64,000 bases of DNA, from NCBI RefSeq assembly GCF_910589235.1, contig NC_060964.1, forward strand, positions 3,068,990 through 3,132,989, in the 5' to 3' direction. Numbering within the stretch: position 1 is the first letter of the stretch; every line of letters begins with the position of its first letter. A program made the translations under genes and the position numbers. Under the pieces are notes generated by a model, which was not told the origin of the DNA, ran no database searches, and was given only the letters and a program-made list of their open reading frames with translations. This DNA comes from Vespa crabro (lineage: Eukaryota; Arthropoda; Insecta; Hymenoptera; Vespidae). Shown here one piece after another: positions 48,118 through 59,999 of the stretch.

Positions 48118-51100
48118 TGTCGCATCATTTTTTTATAACATCAACGAATGTAATTTTCTTTTACGAAAAGTTAGAGAACGCGTAAAAAGCAAAATACGTC
48201 TTTTAGGAATTCTCATTAAATCTATATCTTTCTTCGATCTCGACAAAACGATATTTCTTTTATGCGAAGTATAAAGAAATCGATGTGTAAACGGATCGGT
48301 TCGCATAGCTCGGAACTCCGAATATATCTGCGCATGTTCTGAACGAAGGAAGAATGCTATAGCTTCCTTCCACCATCGACGAATATCCCTTTTCATAATA
48401 GTCCGTGTTCGTGACGAATAATAACTCTCATAATATGCAAAATGTCGGAGATATCGAGAACACGATTTCCTCGTGTGCCGTAGAATCGAGGAATGTGTTG
48501 GCGCCATTAATCGATCGATGTCGATCTGCGACACATAGATAAGTATATAAGTATTTCTTTTCTCTCTAATTTCGTTTACCTTTTTTTTTTTAACTAGAGA
48601 TCAATTTAAGAATTTAACCCCTTACATTCCCCAGCCAATTTTTTAATATAATTTACCAGAAACTTTCAAGACATTTTCTTGTGATACCGTTAGTATCGAA
48701 AATTAAAAAATACAAAATACATATGTATACCAACGTAGCGGTGCCTATGGTATGTAAAGGGTTAATTTTTTTAAAGACATCAACGTACCTTATGTTTAAT
48801 ACGATGAAAATGAGAAGTTGCAACGATTGGTTGAGTCTGCGTTACTATCGGTTTCGATGTACTTTGTTTTTTATCCGTGTCACCAAAAAGACCTTTCGAT
48901 TCTGCCACTTTGATCATAAACAAAGAATCAAATTGCATCATTTCCTTTCGCTTAATTACAGTTATAAAACATCCTGGTTCTAATATCCGAGTACTATCTT
49001 TATCATAGATTTCGTCGAAAGTTCGAATTTCGAAAAGATCGCTCTTCGGTACCTAAGATTTTCGTCATCGATTAATGTTAATCCTTTTGCGCTCCTATAT
49101 CGAATCTGATTAAAGACATCATATTTCGTTCCAGCCAAGTCTATCAAGGCAAAGTATATATCGAATTGTTTACTTTCGAATTATAAATATTTTATATAAA
49201 TGTTGTCACATCAGTTAAAAGATAAAATACTATAAATTACTATTAAATACTTAATATAAATATATCTATATAAATACGTTATTCTATTAATTAGGTAGTA
49301 AAATATTGATACAGTAGCAAGCTATAATAGTATTATTTCAATACTGACTAAAAATGACTAACTCAGTGGACCAGTTGGAACGAAATGCCGAAAATAATTC
49401 AGACACGCAAAAGATTAAAGAGAATTTAAATAAATAAATAATATTTTATAAAAGAGACAAAAATAACAACGATCTTACGTTGATATTACGGTATGTCGTA
49501 GAAAATGGTATTTCGTCTTCTTCGTGTTGATTTACCTTCTCTGCATGAGACAAATCAGTAATAGACGATTCCTCCTCGAATTGTTGTTCATCATTCGAAT
49601 TTTTGGCTCGTAGGGAATGCTCCGTTGACGTTTGAATGATAGTATTCTGTCCTTGTTTTTCCTTCAATATGGCTTTCCTCTTCGGCTAATTAAACCAAAG
49701 ATGCGATTATAAAATACGTTAAAAATTAGCTCCTAGTAGTTGCGTTAGAAAAAGTTCTTACCAGACATTCCCGAATATACTTTTCAGTAGCTATTTGATT
49801 AACATAATCGACAACTTGCTGTACCATTTTAGTTGTTTCGGAGGGTAAAACAGTATGTACTTCGTAGATTAAAAACTGTACGTTCGGTCTTGTTAGTGCA
49901 TATTTCAAAGTAGTCAATTGTTCGATTAAAATGGCACGAGTTTTAGAAAATTCGTCGTCAGTATTTGTCAGTGATTCTAATAACTTCGTATCACCACCGC
50001 GAGCAACCACAAGATCAACGATATCCTTAACACCGATGTAACTGGACGGTGGTGCAGCTAAAACAACGGTTGCTCTATCTATTTCAACCGATGGAGGTGG
50101 TGAGATGTATCTGAAATTATCTTATAATAAATTCAGTTTTTCAATCATTTTCAAAATCTATTTAAACGATCCTTTTCATCAAATACATTACTTTTCCGAG
50201 AATACTCGACATTGTTGCAATGTAATTCCAAGCTTCTTCAAATAGTCCTCGTATTCGTAACGACGATCACCCGTGCCAAAGGCTAAAAGTCTACCAGCAC
50301 CTTCTATATTTGATAAAAGTTCTGCTAAATATCCTGTATGACGTGGTGCTATTGAATGAGTTAAAACTACAGGACCACATAGTCGACCTATTCGCATGGC
50401 TAGAGCTATGGCTGCTGCTCCAAGACATAACGATCGTTCCTATATAAACCATACAATAATAAATAAAAAAAGCATTTTGTAATACAATTCCAATTACATA
50501 CCAAAAATATGAATCGATGTTCACGAACGAGACTAGAACAAGCAATCCTCTCTCGTATCTTTTCGTGTACGTTTATTACTTTTGGACAAAACGAATCGAA
50601 AGCATAAGTATTCTCGTCTAATTCCGCAACTTCACAATTTTCACAAAGTTCTAATCCAACCTTCTTTGATAATTCCTTGATCACTTCAATCTTATTTATG
50701 CTACCATTCGATGTATTAATCCATCCAGAAGCAATAGTACCTCCTTCGGACCAAACAATACCTTCGCCAGTACGCAGATGTTTCGGCAATAGTTTATCTA
50801 TTTATATGATCTTTCAAATAAATATGTTCATCCACCTTGAAAGAGATTTATAGTGCAAAATTGAGGAGAAGTCCTTCCCAAGAAGGAATGTGGGTCTAAT
50901 TAGTTGAAACGGCCGATTGCTGCCACACAATTTGGCATAAACGTTCAAATGTTAAATATTACTTATTAACCATAATAACCAAAGTAAATATGGAAATCCT
51001 ACAACTATATGTCACTAGAGATTCTACTCTGTAGATTTGAAGAGCTTCAAAGTTGGAAATGGATCGAATAGACGAAAAGCTCTTCTTAACCTTGTACCGT

Positions 51101-52059
51101 CCTGGAAGTAAACTTCTGAACTCTGCACAACACTAACTATTATAACTTTGAATATATTCTTATAACTACAGAAATATGATTTACCAAGTGTAAGTGCTGA
51201 TTCAGCTATTCGCAAACGAGACATACTGGCTGCTAAATGTGTCCTAACTTCTAAAAGAGCGTTCTCGATGTCTTTTAAACCAACCGCCTGAACAATGTGT
51301 CAAAAAAAAAAATAAGTTTATCAAAAAATAAGATTAACAAATTTCATTGATGTATATTCATTATACCTTAAAAATTCGATCACGTGTCTTGATAGTAACG
51401 ATATCACCTCTTCTGGAAAATTTTCTTCCTTGCATATCGTACAACAATAACCAGACGATCTTTTCACGATTTTTTAATTCATGATTTCGAGACCAGAATC
51501 CAACATCTTGCAGAACGTAATTCAGAACATTTCTATCTGAAAACAAAAAAGATATAAGATGCATATCAATATCTATGCTATATCTCGAAAAGTAAAGTTG
51601 CTATGATAAAAACAATTCTATTTTTAAAATCAATGGATCAAATATACTCAAGAATAGGTTTAAGATCTTGAATTTAATACTAAATTATAAAAATAAACAA
51701 ATTTATAAATTAGACGTAAACTCTTGGTTCTTTTCCTAATTAAACAACTTACATCTTAAAACATCGTACACAAGTCCAAATACACGTCGCATTTCAGCTT
51801 CGTTGGCATAACCAGACTGATTTTCTTCTTCTCCAAGAACTTTAGCTGCTAATAGGATATCTTCGATTCGCCATCCCGGTTCAATGTAAGTTTCCGTCAT
51901 AGAACCATTAGAACTGAACATAGCGGACAAACTACTCGTATCTTCTTCCTTCAAGATTTTCGCCTTCACAATTCGTTCTAATTTTCCTGGACTCCATTCG
52001 TAATCCTGGGGATCCCTTAATTTCGTTCCCTTTTCATCTTTTCTTCTTGTTTCCACCAT
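46625..52059 (-). CDS. NSUN7: NSUN7 homologue, probably catalytically inactive
   Basis: Exons 52059-51753, 51536-51367, 51287-51185, 50797-50502, 50439-50192, 50110-49762, 49685-49479, 49052-48789, 47879-47682, 47618-47449 and 46736-46625 join into 807 residues (human NSUN7: 718). Diagnostic matches to human NSUN7 are WLLLYDMQGRKF, HLAASMSRLRIAESALTL, GWINTS and ILEPGCFITVIKRKE. NSUN proteins are SAM-dependent RNA cytosine-5 methyltransferases using two cysteines. Here motif IV reads APPSSYIG (Ser at residue about 397, human PRCSG), and motif VI reads YEVHT (His about 460, human YCTCS), so both catalytic cysteines are gone. A scaffold or RNA-binding role is possible. In mammals NSUN7 affects sperm motility. 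A second candidate last exon lies at 48133-48525. This is the source of the NSUN7 fragments in the OR array. Confidence 0.87.
48064..48117. repeat. (TAA)n microsatellite in an NSUN7 intron
   Basis: About 17 TAA units. The corresponding site in the NSUN7 fragment (about 18478-18494) has only about five, so the tract changed length after the duplication. Confidence 0.9.
48133..48525 (-). CDS. Alternative or additional 3' exon of NSUN7
   Basis: Open frame of 130 codons behind a fair acceptor (TCGCAG), in phase 0 with the NSUN7 exon ending at 48789: IDIDRLMAPTHSSILRH ... RRWWKEAIAFFLRSEHAQIY ... ending HSLML then TAA. Its best internal donor (C|GTAAAA) is out of phase with the next exon at 47879, so it is either an alternative last exon (778-residue protein) or an exon with a junction I cannot place. 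Its composition looks coding. Confidence 0.5.
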   Translation of the reverse strand: MDIDRLMAPTHSSILRHTRKSCSRYLRHFAYYESYYSSRTRTIMKRDIRRWWKEAIAFFLRSEHAQIYSEFRAMRTDPFTHRFLYTSHKRNIVLSRSKKDIDLMRIPKRRILLFTRSLTFRKRKLHSLML

Positions 52060-52691
52060 TATCGAGGATGTAGAAATTAGTTTGCATCAGAGTCTACGTA
52101 CTACAGTGATCAAACTTTTTAGAGACGATTTTATCTTCTCTAAAAAGATACACGGTTAAAGAGATCATACTTAAAAAAAAAATAAAAAAAATACAGAATT
52201 TCGATTCATGTACTATAATATATCTCTAATCGACTGATCCGGATTTTTAAATTTGTCAAACTCAAAAATATCTAGAAATGATTATTACTACACTAACCTG
52301 TAATATACTTATATCATTACGATTTATATTTTATCTAAAATACGAAATCGGTATGAATGAGCTTCAAACATTTTAAAAATAATTCGAACGATCGAGAATT
52401 GAACGAACAATTAATTATTATCTAAACGAAAAACTACATGTGACCACGCAGCTATGAACTTATTCATAATGACAGATGGAACATCGTTGACAGCGTCAAT
52501 TGTATGATGATAAACAATATATAAACGTCAAAAGAAAAATGCAATTCTGTATTCTGCTTCATTTCTTAAATGTCGTGTTTCGTGAATGTCTCCTTCATCC
52601 CCACTTCTGTCCCTCTCTCTTTCTATTTCTCTTTCCTATCATAAATATGTATGCATGTATTTAATTTATTATTAAATAAAAGTATACATCC

Positions 52692-52988
52692 TTACTCTAA
52701 TCCGATTATTTTGATGTCTCTTTCTCGTTGTAATTCGACCAGTGTGTAATAAACTCGATGGCGCCATTGCGTATTGCTGGGTAAAATCAAATTGTTCAGT
52801 TCCTTGTTACGTTGTTCCTCTTTCAATAAATAACGCCGTGGCATCCAGTGTACAATAATAAGTCGAAAAATGTTCGCATAAACATCGAATATGTTTGCTT
52901 TAGGAGTATCTGCGGATGTTTTAATCGAATCGACAACCTTGAAATCCGATTCATCATTCGATATCTCAGAACAAATCGTTGCGGACAT
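52692..52988 (-). CDS. 98-residue protein, copy 2, unrecognised
   Basis: Intact frame MSATICSEISNDESDFK ... RERDIKIIGLE, 630 bp upstream of NSUN7 on the same strand. It cannot simply be an upstream NSUN7 exon: an in-frame TGA precedes MVETRRK with no AG between them. I do not recognise the family. Conserved aromatic and basic residues (VHWMPRRY, TQWRHRVYYTL) suggest a folded helical protein. An open stretch upstream (53255-52995) could be 5' UTR or a further exon; it is not preserved in the other copy. Confidence 0.62.
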   Translation of the reverse strand: MSATICSEISNDESDFKVVDSIKTSADTPKANIFDVYANIFRLIIVHWMPRRYLLKEEQRNKELNNLILPSNTQWRHRVYYTLVELQRERDIKIIGLE

Positions 52989-53340
52989 TGGATTTTAATA
53001 AAATAAAAAAGTGGAACGTACAATGCGTTGATGGAAAAAAAAGAAAAAACAGATGTTTAAAGTTCTTCGAATGGAAGAGAACTGAAGAAAAAAGTTGTCG
53101 TTTCTGTCGTAGACGATTCGCTTCCTAACATCGCGTGTCACGGTAACATCTTCCATGAATTCGGGTCTCGCTGTAAGGCGAGCTAGCGAATAACCATCTA
53201 ACTCGAAGGAACGTAATATATTCATACTGCGGCTTATGCATTTTTCATAGTACATACGTTTTTAAAATCAATAACTGATCGTTTTATCGATTCTGTCCTC
53301 GTTCTTATATAGGAATGATTAGAGACATTCTGTAACAGGA
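52989..53340. other. Upstream region of the 98-residue gene
   Basis: Less AT-rich than its surroundings around 53100-53220. It contains an open frame on the minus strand (SFELDGYSLARLTARPEF...) that I cannot assign. Likely promoter and 5' UTR. Confidence 0.4.
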
Positions 53341-53344
53341 TCAT

Positions 53345-53510
53345 TCGTGAAATTCATATTGTCAATACATAACCAGAGTTATTCTATCGTCATCGAGAAA
53401 AAAATTTCAACGATGTAACGTGAGTTTAATGTCTCAAATATCGTGACACAATATTACCTCTAACAAGCGATACTTGGTGCAATATCTCATGCGATGTCTT
53501 ATATTTTATA
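53345..53510 (-). pseudogene. OR relic: start of exon 1 with its upstream element
   Basis: 53345-53390 resembles the first codons of the OR-M genes (compare 56470-56513), with the ATG changed. It is followed at the right distance by the shared upstream element ATATCGTGACA near 53440 and further OR-M flank to about 53800. All downstream exons are missing and the 98-residue gene region lies there instead. Trace of a lost minus-strand OR. Confidence 0.7.
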
Positions 53511-54047
53511 CAAAATCAATTTAAAAATATCAGCTAGTTACGAAGGTTTCCGTAATTATTTACATAAACATACAGGCACATCGCTAGAGAAGCACGAGCT
53601 TCTTGATTATCAAATTACTCAATGATTTAAAAGCAATACCTTATATCTTATAGACGTAGTACGTAGAATCTTTTTTGAGTGTACGCATATGATTACCAAG
53701 GATGATTTCTGATCCATAAAACAAAACGATTTTTCTGGTTTTCCATAACACTCAATCAAATTATCTAAATAATGTATTGAAAAATGATGCGTTAAAATTA
53801 TAAGATTATCCATAAAAAGAAATTGGATATTAATATTAATTTATTATATCTTGAGAATACAGTCGCATCTCGCTATTGACAAATCCATGATCTCTACTCA
53901 TTGTATTAAACTGCTAATTACCAGTTCATTATTATTCGGTCCTTTTATGCATGATTTTGAACACAGAATCTAACGTTATGTAGAATTTATGTTTAGAATT
54001 TAGATAAAAATCATATACATATATATAAAATAATTATAAATAGATGC

Positions 54048-54109
<62 letters not shown>

Positions 54110-54898
54110 CATTACATCGCTTACGAAGAGAGGATCAGTAATATTTTCCCAGTCATTATATCTCTCATATCAAGTAAATCTAAATGATTATATAAAATGG
54201 CTAAAAATTACGATGTAGAGTCTTCATAATTTCTTTAAAAAATCCATGCAAATGCCAAAATTTAAAGAATAATTCTGTAACTGTATAGACATAATATATA
54301 AAATATTGAAATTTTTCAATTTGTAAAAAAAAAAGGTAAATAAATATTTTCCCAGAATAATTCGATATTAAATATTTTAATAATCAATTTTATGATTTGG
54401 TTTAATATTTTATTTTTAGTTGATATAAATTTTATTATTTTTCTTTTATTTTCAATTAAAATTAATTTTCCTGACAAATTATTATTCAATATATTTTGTA
54501 TTATATACATATACATCTATATATACATATACATACTTATATTATACTATATTTTTTTATATGATAATAAGAACGTTGAATTTATACCCATCTTTTTTAT
54601 TTAAAAAGTAAAATATTAAGCACAAATCATAAGTTATAATAATTTTAATATAAAAAATACCCACAATTGGACATTATATAAATATTAATTTAAATATCAT
54701 ATAAGAAGACTATTGCATGGTATACGTTCGTATCTTATATGTCATATTTTATAATATTTTATTTCATGTACCCGTATATAGTCCTTAAAATGTAACTATA
54801 TAATACTCTTATATAACTTATATATAACTTTAATAACTCTTATATAACTCTTATACAATTATATAATAGTCTTATATAATACTCTTAAATAATTTTAT
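53511..54898. other. Spacer with OR-type flank and long TA tract
   Basis: The first part is homologous to the far-upstream regions of OR-M2 and OR-M3 (about 56680-57120 and 59340-59530). A TA tract runs from about 54051 to 54100. No coding exon seen. Confidence 0.55.
54051..54100. repeat. (TA)n microsatellite
   Basis: About 25 TA units. Homologous but shorter tract at about 27976-28012; other long TA runs at about 21224-21240, 32452-32480, 39236-39270 and 62948-62981. Confidence 0.95.
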
Positions 54899-56513
54899 TT
54901 AATGTTCATCATTATTCTCATCGAATGTTTGCAACAAAAAATAATATGACAAAGACGTATTAAGTATCTAAAAGTAAAAAAGCAAAAATGCTTAATCGAA
55001 CGAAAATTAAAAATAATATGTAATTTGTAATAACAATGTTTACCTTAATGAAAAGATCCAATGAAATACAAAAGAGGTGACATGCTGTCAATATAATTGG
55101 TTTCTGTACCAATATAAGAAGAACACCTTTCATCAGTTTAATATTTCCATCCTGATACCATCCACAGCAATAAATACTTTGTCGGAATGCTTCACTCTGT
55201 ATATATAAAAGAAATACTTGATATTAATACAATGAAAAAGAGTTAAAAAGAGAAGAAGTATATTATTCGAAAAGATGAATACCTCAACACCAAGAATACT
55301 TCCATACCAAGAATACAAAAATGCTTGGGTCATTTTCATCATCCCATAAATAAGAAACAGAACAGTTTTACCTATACTTATTTCTGTCTTTTCAATGAAA
55401 AATATATTAAGTTATTATAGCGAAATGCTAATATAAAAAATTATATTTTTAATTCGCCACTAATTTATTAAAAGAAAGAAGAAAAGTATTGAAGAAAATG
55501 TTAATATTATCGATGAAGATCGTTTATACTATGAAGTATTAAATAAAATATGTATCAATATCGAAATTATATATAAAGATAATTATTATACCTGAAACAT
55601 TTGAAATATCAACGCACATAGGACGATGACACTGCTCACTATTAAGCACAGCACGATTGGTCCATAAACATTTTGTATGATATCACGACAACGTAAAAGT
55701 AAGATCTGTCTTTTAATGCAGTTACGTAGAATAACATCGAGCTCCTTAGATGATTTTCCAAGATTCTCACATTCGAAACACATGGCACGTAAAACTCCAC
55801 TCATTTGAAATATGTAAAATCCGTAAACCGTATCGACGGCGCTGGTCACGGAAATCACGAACCAACCGAATATAATTTCGAAAAGAAATTGCACTTGAAA
55901 AACCATATTCGGAGTTCCATCGATCCATGGAAAAGTGGCAGGATAGGGAAGAATATAATGTTTGGGACTGACGTTCTTGATAACTTGATAGACGATCAAT
56001 AAAAACGATCTAAATAAATACATTAGTATTACAAACATGGTCAAATAGTAAACAAAATATGCAGGACGTTTAAAAAGATTTAGCAATGACAATATAACAG
56101 GTCGACAATGTGTTTTTTTAAGCATTTCTTCGAACATCGATTCGAGATTCATATTCAATTCGTGTAATTGCTCTCGATATAAAAAGAACATCAGTGCCTG
56201 ACAAAAAATTCAATATAATTTTCATTATTTCACACTGACGATCAAATATCTAACATACCTTTACAGCTACTAAAGCAAAACTTCCTAAAGGACTGAGCCC
56301 TTTCGTTAATACTTTTATATTATCAAGATTTTCTAGACAGAATTTCAATGAACCAAAAAACATAAAGGTTCCAGATAATACAGTGAAAATTGGTAAATAT
56401 CGATAGAAACATAAATTCCTCGTATTTTCCATAGGCCATAAACCGGCACATAACAATATACGTTTTATAAAACACTCATATTTTCGATACGTTGCCAGTT
56501 GTTCTACCATCAT
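54899..56513 (-). CDS. OR-M2, odorant receptor, five exons, intact
   Basis: Exons 56513-56259, 56197-55592, 55387-55283, 55196-55044 and 54967-54899 give 395 residues. It starts MMVEQLATYRKYECFIKRI with GLWP near residue 25. The 202-codon second exon carries most membrane segments (FFLYREQLHELN, FPWIDGTPNM, SKELDVILRNCIKRQILLL). The end reads SWYGSILGVE, ILVQKPIILTACHLF and LNTSLSYYFLLQTFDENNDEH, the normal insect OR C-terminus. It is the intact homologue of OR-M1 and keeps the CGA codon mutated there. Expected to pair with Orco in olfactory neurons. It clearly belongs to another OR lineage than the plus-strand genes (different exon structure). Confidence 0.93.
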
Positions 56514-57577
56514 CGAATGAATAAAGATCAGCAATATAACGTGAGTTCAATGCCTCGTATATCGTGACAGAGTATCGCTTCTAACAAGCGTTGTAGAAGC
56601 GACTTGATACGATATCACATGCGATTTCTTAAAGATACATTTCCTACTTACTTCGATCCGCACATTCGTCATTTATGCGATCAATTTGAAAATATCGGAT
56701 AGTTACAAAGTTTTACGTAACTCTTTAGGTAAATGTATGGTTGCATCGAAAATTGCTGGAGAAGCAAACGGTACTTTCTCATTAAATTACTCGATGATTT
56801 ACAAGTAATACCCTTATAGACGTACCTTATAGACGTACTACATGGAACATCTTTTTGAAAGTGTATTTGTATGATTATCAAGGGTGATTACTCATCCACA
56901 AAACAAAATCTACTCAGTCGTTAGTAGTGCTCTGACGTTCTGATTTTCGATAACATTCAATTCAATCATCTATATAGTGAATAAAGAAACAATATATCAA
57001 AACTGTAAGTTTATCTATAAAAGAATATTGCATATTAATATTAATTTATTTAATTTTGAAAATACCCACGTTTTACTAATGACAGATCAATCGGATGATT
57101 ATTTCCTGATCTCTTCATGCATGATTTTGAGCCCTTAAATCAAAATTATTCAGAATGTTCTTTTAAATGTTTCTACCTAAAAAAAAAAACACGTATACAT
57201 GTACATAAAATAATTATAAATAGATATTTTACGTCATTACATATACCATTTCATCGCTTACAAAGGGAGGATCAAGTGGAATATCCCGTCGTTGTGTCAT
57301 ATTATTTTCAATTAAAAAATAAATTATTAATGTTTTATAAAAAAGATGATAATTTACAATTGCTTTAATATATCAGGTACAAAGTGAATATTATACAAAT
57401 ACTAATACAAATACTACAAAACAATACAAAATCATAATCACGTGTGCTTTAACTTTTTATATCATATATTATACATAACGTACACATTGTGATATTGTTA
57501 CAAATCATGTGCGCGTATATAATGCTTATACTATTTATTTTTATATAAAATTAAGAAATAAGGCATATTAGGTCGAT
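56514..57577. other. Upstream region of OR-M2 and spacer to OR-M3
   Basis: Begins with the shared OR-M upstream element (CGTGACAG near 56563). The rest is AT-rich. Frames on the plus strand around 57117-57368 are unsupported. Confidence 0.55.
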
Positions 57578-59201
57578 TTAACGTTTATCATTAGCTTCAT
57601 CGAAAGTTTGCAACAAAAAGTAATATGACAAGGATGTATTCAATATCTGAAAAAAAAAGAGAGAAAATTTATAAACGAATGAAAATAACAATGATATCTG
57701 ATTCATAATTAGTGTCATTACCTTAACAAAAAGATCCAATGAAATATAAAATAAGTGACATGCCGATAGCACAATCGGTTTTTGTACCAATATAAGAAGA
57801 ACACCTTTCATCAGTTCAATGTTTCCATTCTGGTACCATTCGCTACAATAAACACTACGTCTAAACGCTTCACTCTATATAAAAAAAAAAATATTTTTAA
57901 AATAATATAATAAGAATGAACCTGAAAGAGAAAGTATATTATTTGAAACGATGATAATACCTCGGTAATTAAAATACTTCCATACCAAGAATACAAAAAC
58001 GCTTGCGTCATTTTCACTATCCCATAAAGAAGAGCCACAGTAGCTTTAGCTATACTTATTTCTGTCTTTTCAATGAAGAATATGTTAAGTTATTACACCA
58101 AATCGCTAATAGTAACGATGATATTTTTAATCCTCTAGTACATTTACAAAAAAAAAAAAAAAATGTCAACCAACGTTTAGAATCTTTTAAATGCAGATTA
58201 GTATTAAATTCAGATGCACAATAAGTATTAATAAAAAAGTAATAAACAAATTTGTCGTACCTGTAACAACTGAAATATCAGTGCGCATAATATAACAACA
58301 CTACTCAACATCAAGTTCAATACTACTGGTCCATAAATATTCTGAATTATGTCGCGACAACGGAAAAGTAGGATCTGCTTCCTTATGCAATTACGTAAAG
58401 TAATATCGTGCTCTTTAGACGATTTTCCAAGCTTTTCACATTCCAAAGACATTGCACGTAATATTCCGATCATTTGAAATATATAAAAACCATAGGCTGA
58501 ATCAACTCCACTGGTCACAAACACGATGAACCAACCCATTTGAATTTCGAAGAGAAACTGTACTTGATATTGTATATCGAAACTACCATCGATCCATGGG
58601 AAAATGGAAGGATAAGGAAGAACGTAATGTTTGGGATTTATGTCCTTGATAACTTGATAACCGATCAATAAAAAAGGTGTACACGTAAGCAAAATTATTG
58701 TGATTATTGTCAAATAGTAAAAAATATATGCAGGACGTTGAAAAAAATTGAGCCATGAAAATACGACAGGTTGATAACATACTTTTTCAAGTACTTCTTC
58801 GAACATTAATTCGAGATTCAAATTCAGTTCGCGTAATTGCTCTCGATATAAAAAGAACATCAGTGCCTTAAAAAAAAATAAAAACAAAAAAATATAAAAT
58901 TCAATGTAATTCTTATTATTTGATATTGACGATCGAATATCTCACATACCTTCACAGCTACTATGAGAAAGCTTCCTAAAGGACTGAGTCCTTTCGTTAA
59001 TACTTTAATATTATCAAAATTTTCTAGACAAAATTTCAATGTACCGAAAAACATAAAGATTCCAGATAATACGATCAAAATAGGTAAATGCCGATAGAAA
59101 TATGAGCACTCTTTATTTTCTACAGGCCATAAACCGGCGCAGAAAAGTATACGTTTTATGAAAGACGCATATTGACGATATATAGACAATTGTTCTGTCA
59201 T
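57578..59201 (-). CDS. OR-M3, odorant receptor, five exons, intact
   Basis: Exons 59201-58950, 58866-58261, 58065-57961, 57874-57722 and 57646-57578 give 394 residues. It starts MTEQLSIYRQYASFIKRI, with GLWPVENKE, FFLYREQLRELNLN, FPWIDGSFDI and SKEHDITLRNCIRKQILL, and ends LNTSLSYYFLLQTFDEANDKR. All introns are GT-AG and each exon begins in the same phase as in OR-M2 and OR-M4. Its upstream region carries the same element as OR-M1 and OR-M2 about 50 bp before the ATG. Not part of duplication B; an older tandem paralogue. Confidence 0.93.
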
Positions 59202-59999
59202 TTTCGAAAGAAAAAAGATCAGCGATGTAACGTGGGGTCAATGCCTCGTATATCGTGACAGAGTATCGTTTCTAACAAGCAATACTTGATACGATATCAC
59301 ATGCGATTTCTCAAAGGTACATTTTGTACTTGCTTTGTCGCGCACATTCGTCATTTATGCGATCGATTTGAAAATATCAGGTAATTGAAAAGTTTTATCT
59401 AACTCGTTACGCAAAATGTACTGTCGTTTAACAGATTGCTAGAGGAGTATGAATTTGCAGCTAGTCTGTCAGATCACTCGATGATTCAGAAGAAATAGCC
59501 CGTTTCCTAATAATCAAATAACATAGATTGAGTCTTGCTAAAAAATAATGGATTAAATATGTATTACGACATGTGATATTATTTAATTGTCTCCTATAAG
59601 CATCATATTAGGAATTGTAATTTCTTTGGATTCCTGTAAGTAAATTTCAATTAATTTTATATACTATACATATTACTTACATAATAAATTATAATTGTAA
59701 TAATGTAATTACTATTATTTGAGTTTATTCGACTGAAAAATAACATTGTTTTAAACTATTCCTATGAATAATTTAAAATAGTTTTCACTTATTAAATGGA
59801 AAATTTTATCACACTTTTATCCTAATTATAATTCATATCTAATATCAACATCTGCATAGCTAACGAAAGAAAAAGTTCTTTTATGTCTGCTTATTATATC
59901 ATCTAACTAATAAAATAATTATTTGATAATTAAATGACATTTGAATGATATCTACAAATTTGTACTATTGCAGAGATATAGATAAAAATTTCTAACAAA
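59202..59999. other. Upstream region of OR-M3 and spacer to OR-M4
   Basis: OR-M-type upstream block at 59215-59345, then AT-rich DNA with no gene visible. Confidence 0.55.

Larger units (their letters stand above)
51773..56676. repeat. Segmental duplication B, copy 2
   Basis: Counterpart of 26423-30068: NSUN7 exon 1, the 98-residue gene and OR-M2. This copy is embedded in the complete NSUN7 locus and so is the likely parental arrangement. Confidence 0.9.

Noticed and set aside
51024..51224. Open frame in the NSUN7 intron (SEVYFQDGTRLRRAF...) as an exon
   Set aside because: The flanking NSUN7 exons join in phase without it, and the copies at 18.8 and 30.1 kb show no coding constraint.
52060..52691. 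98-residue frame as an upstream exon of NSUN7 (donor-like GAGTAAGG at its stop)
   Set aside because: In frame with MVETRRK an upstream TGA is met with no AG acceptor between, so the two cannot be joined in frame.
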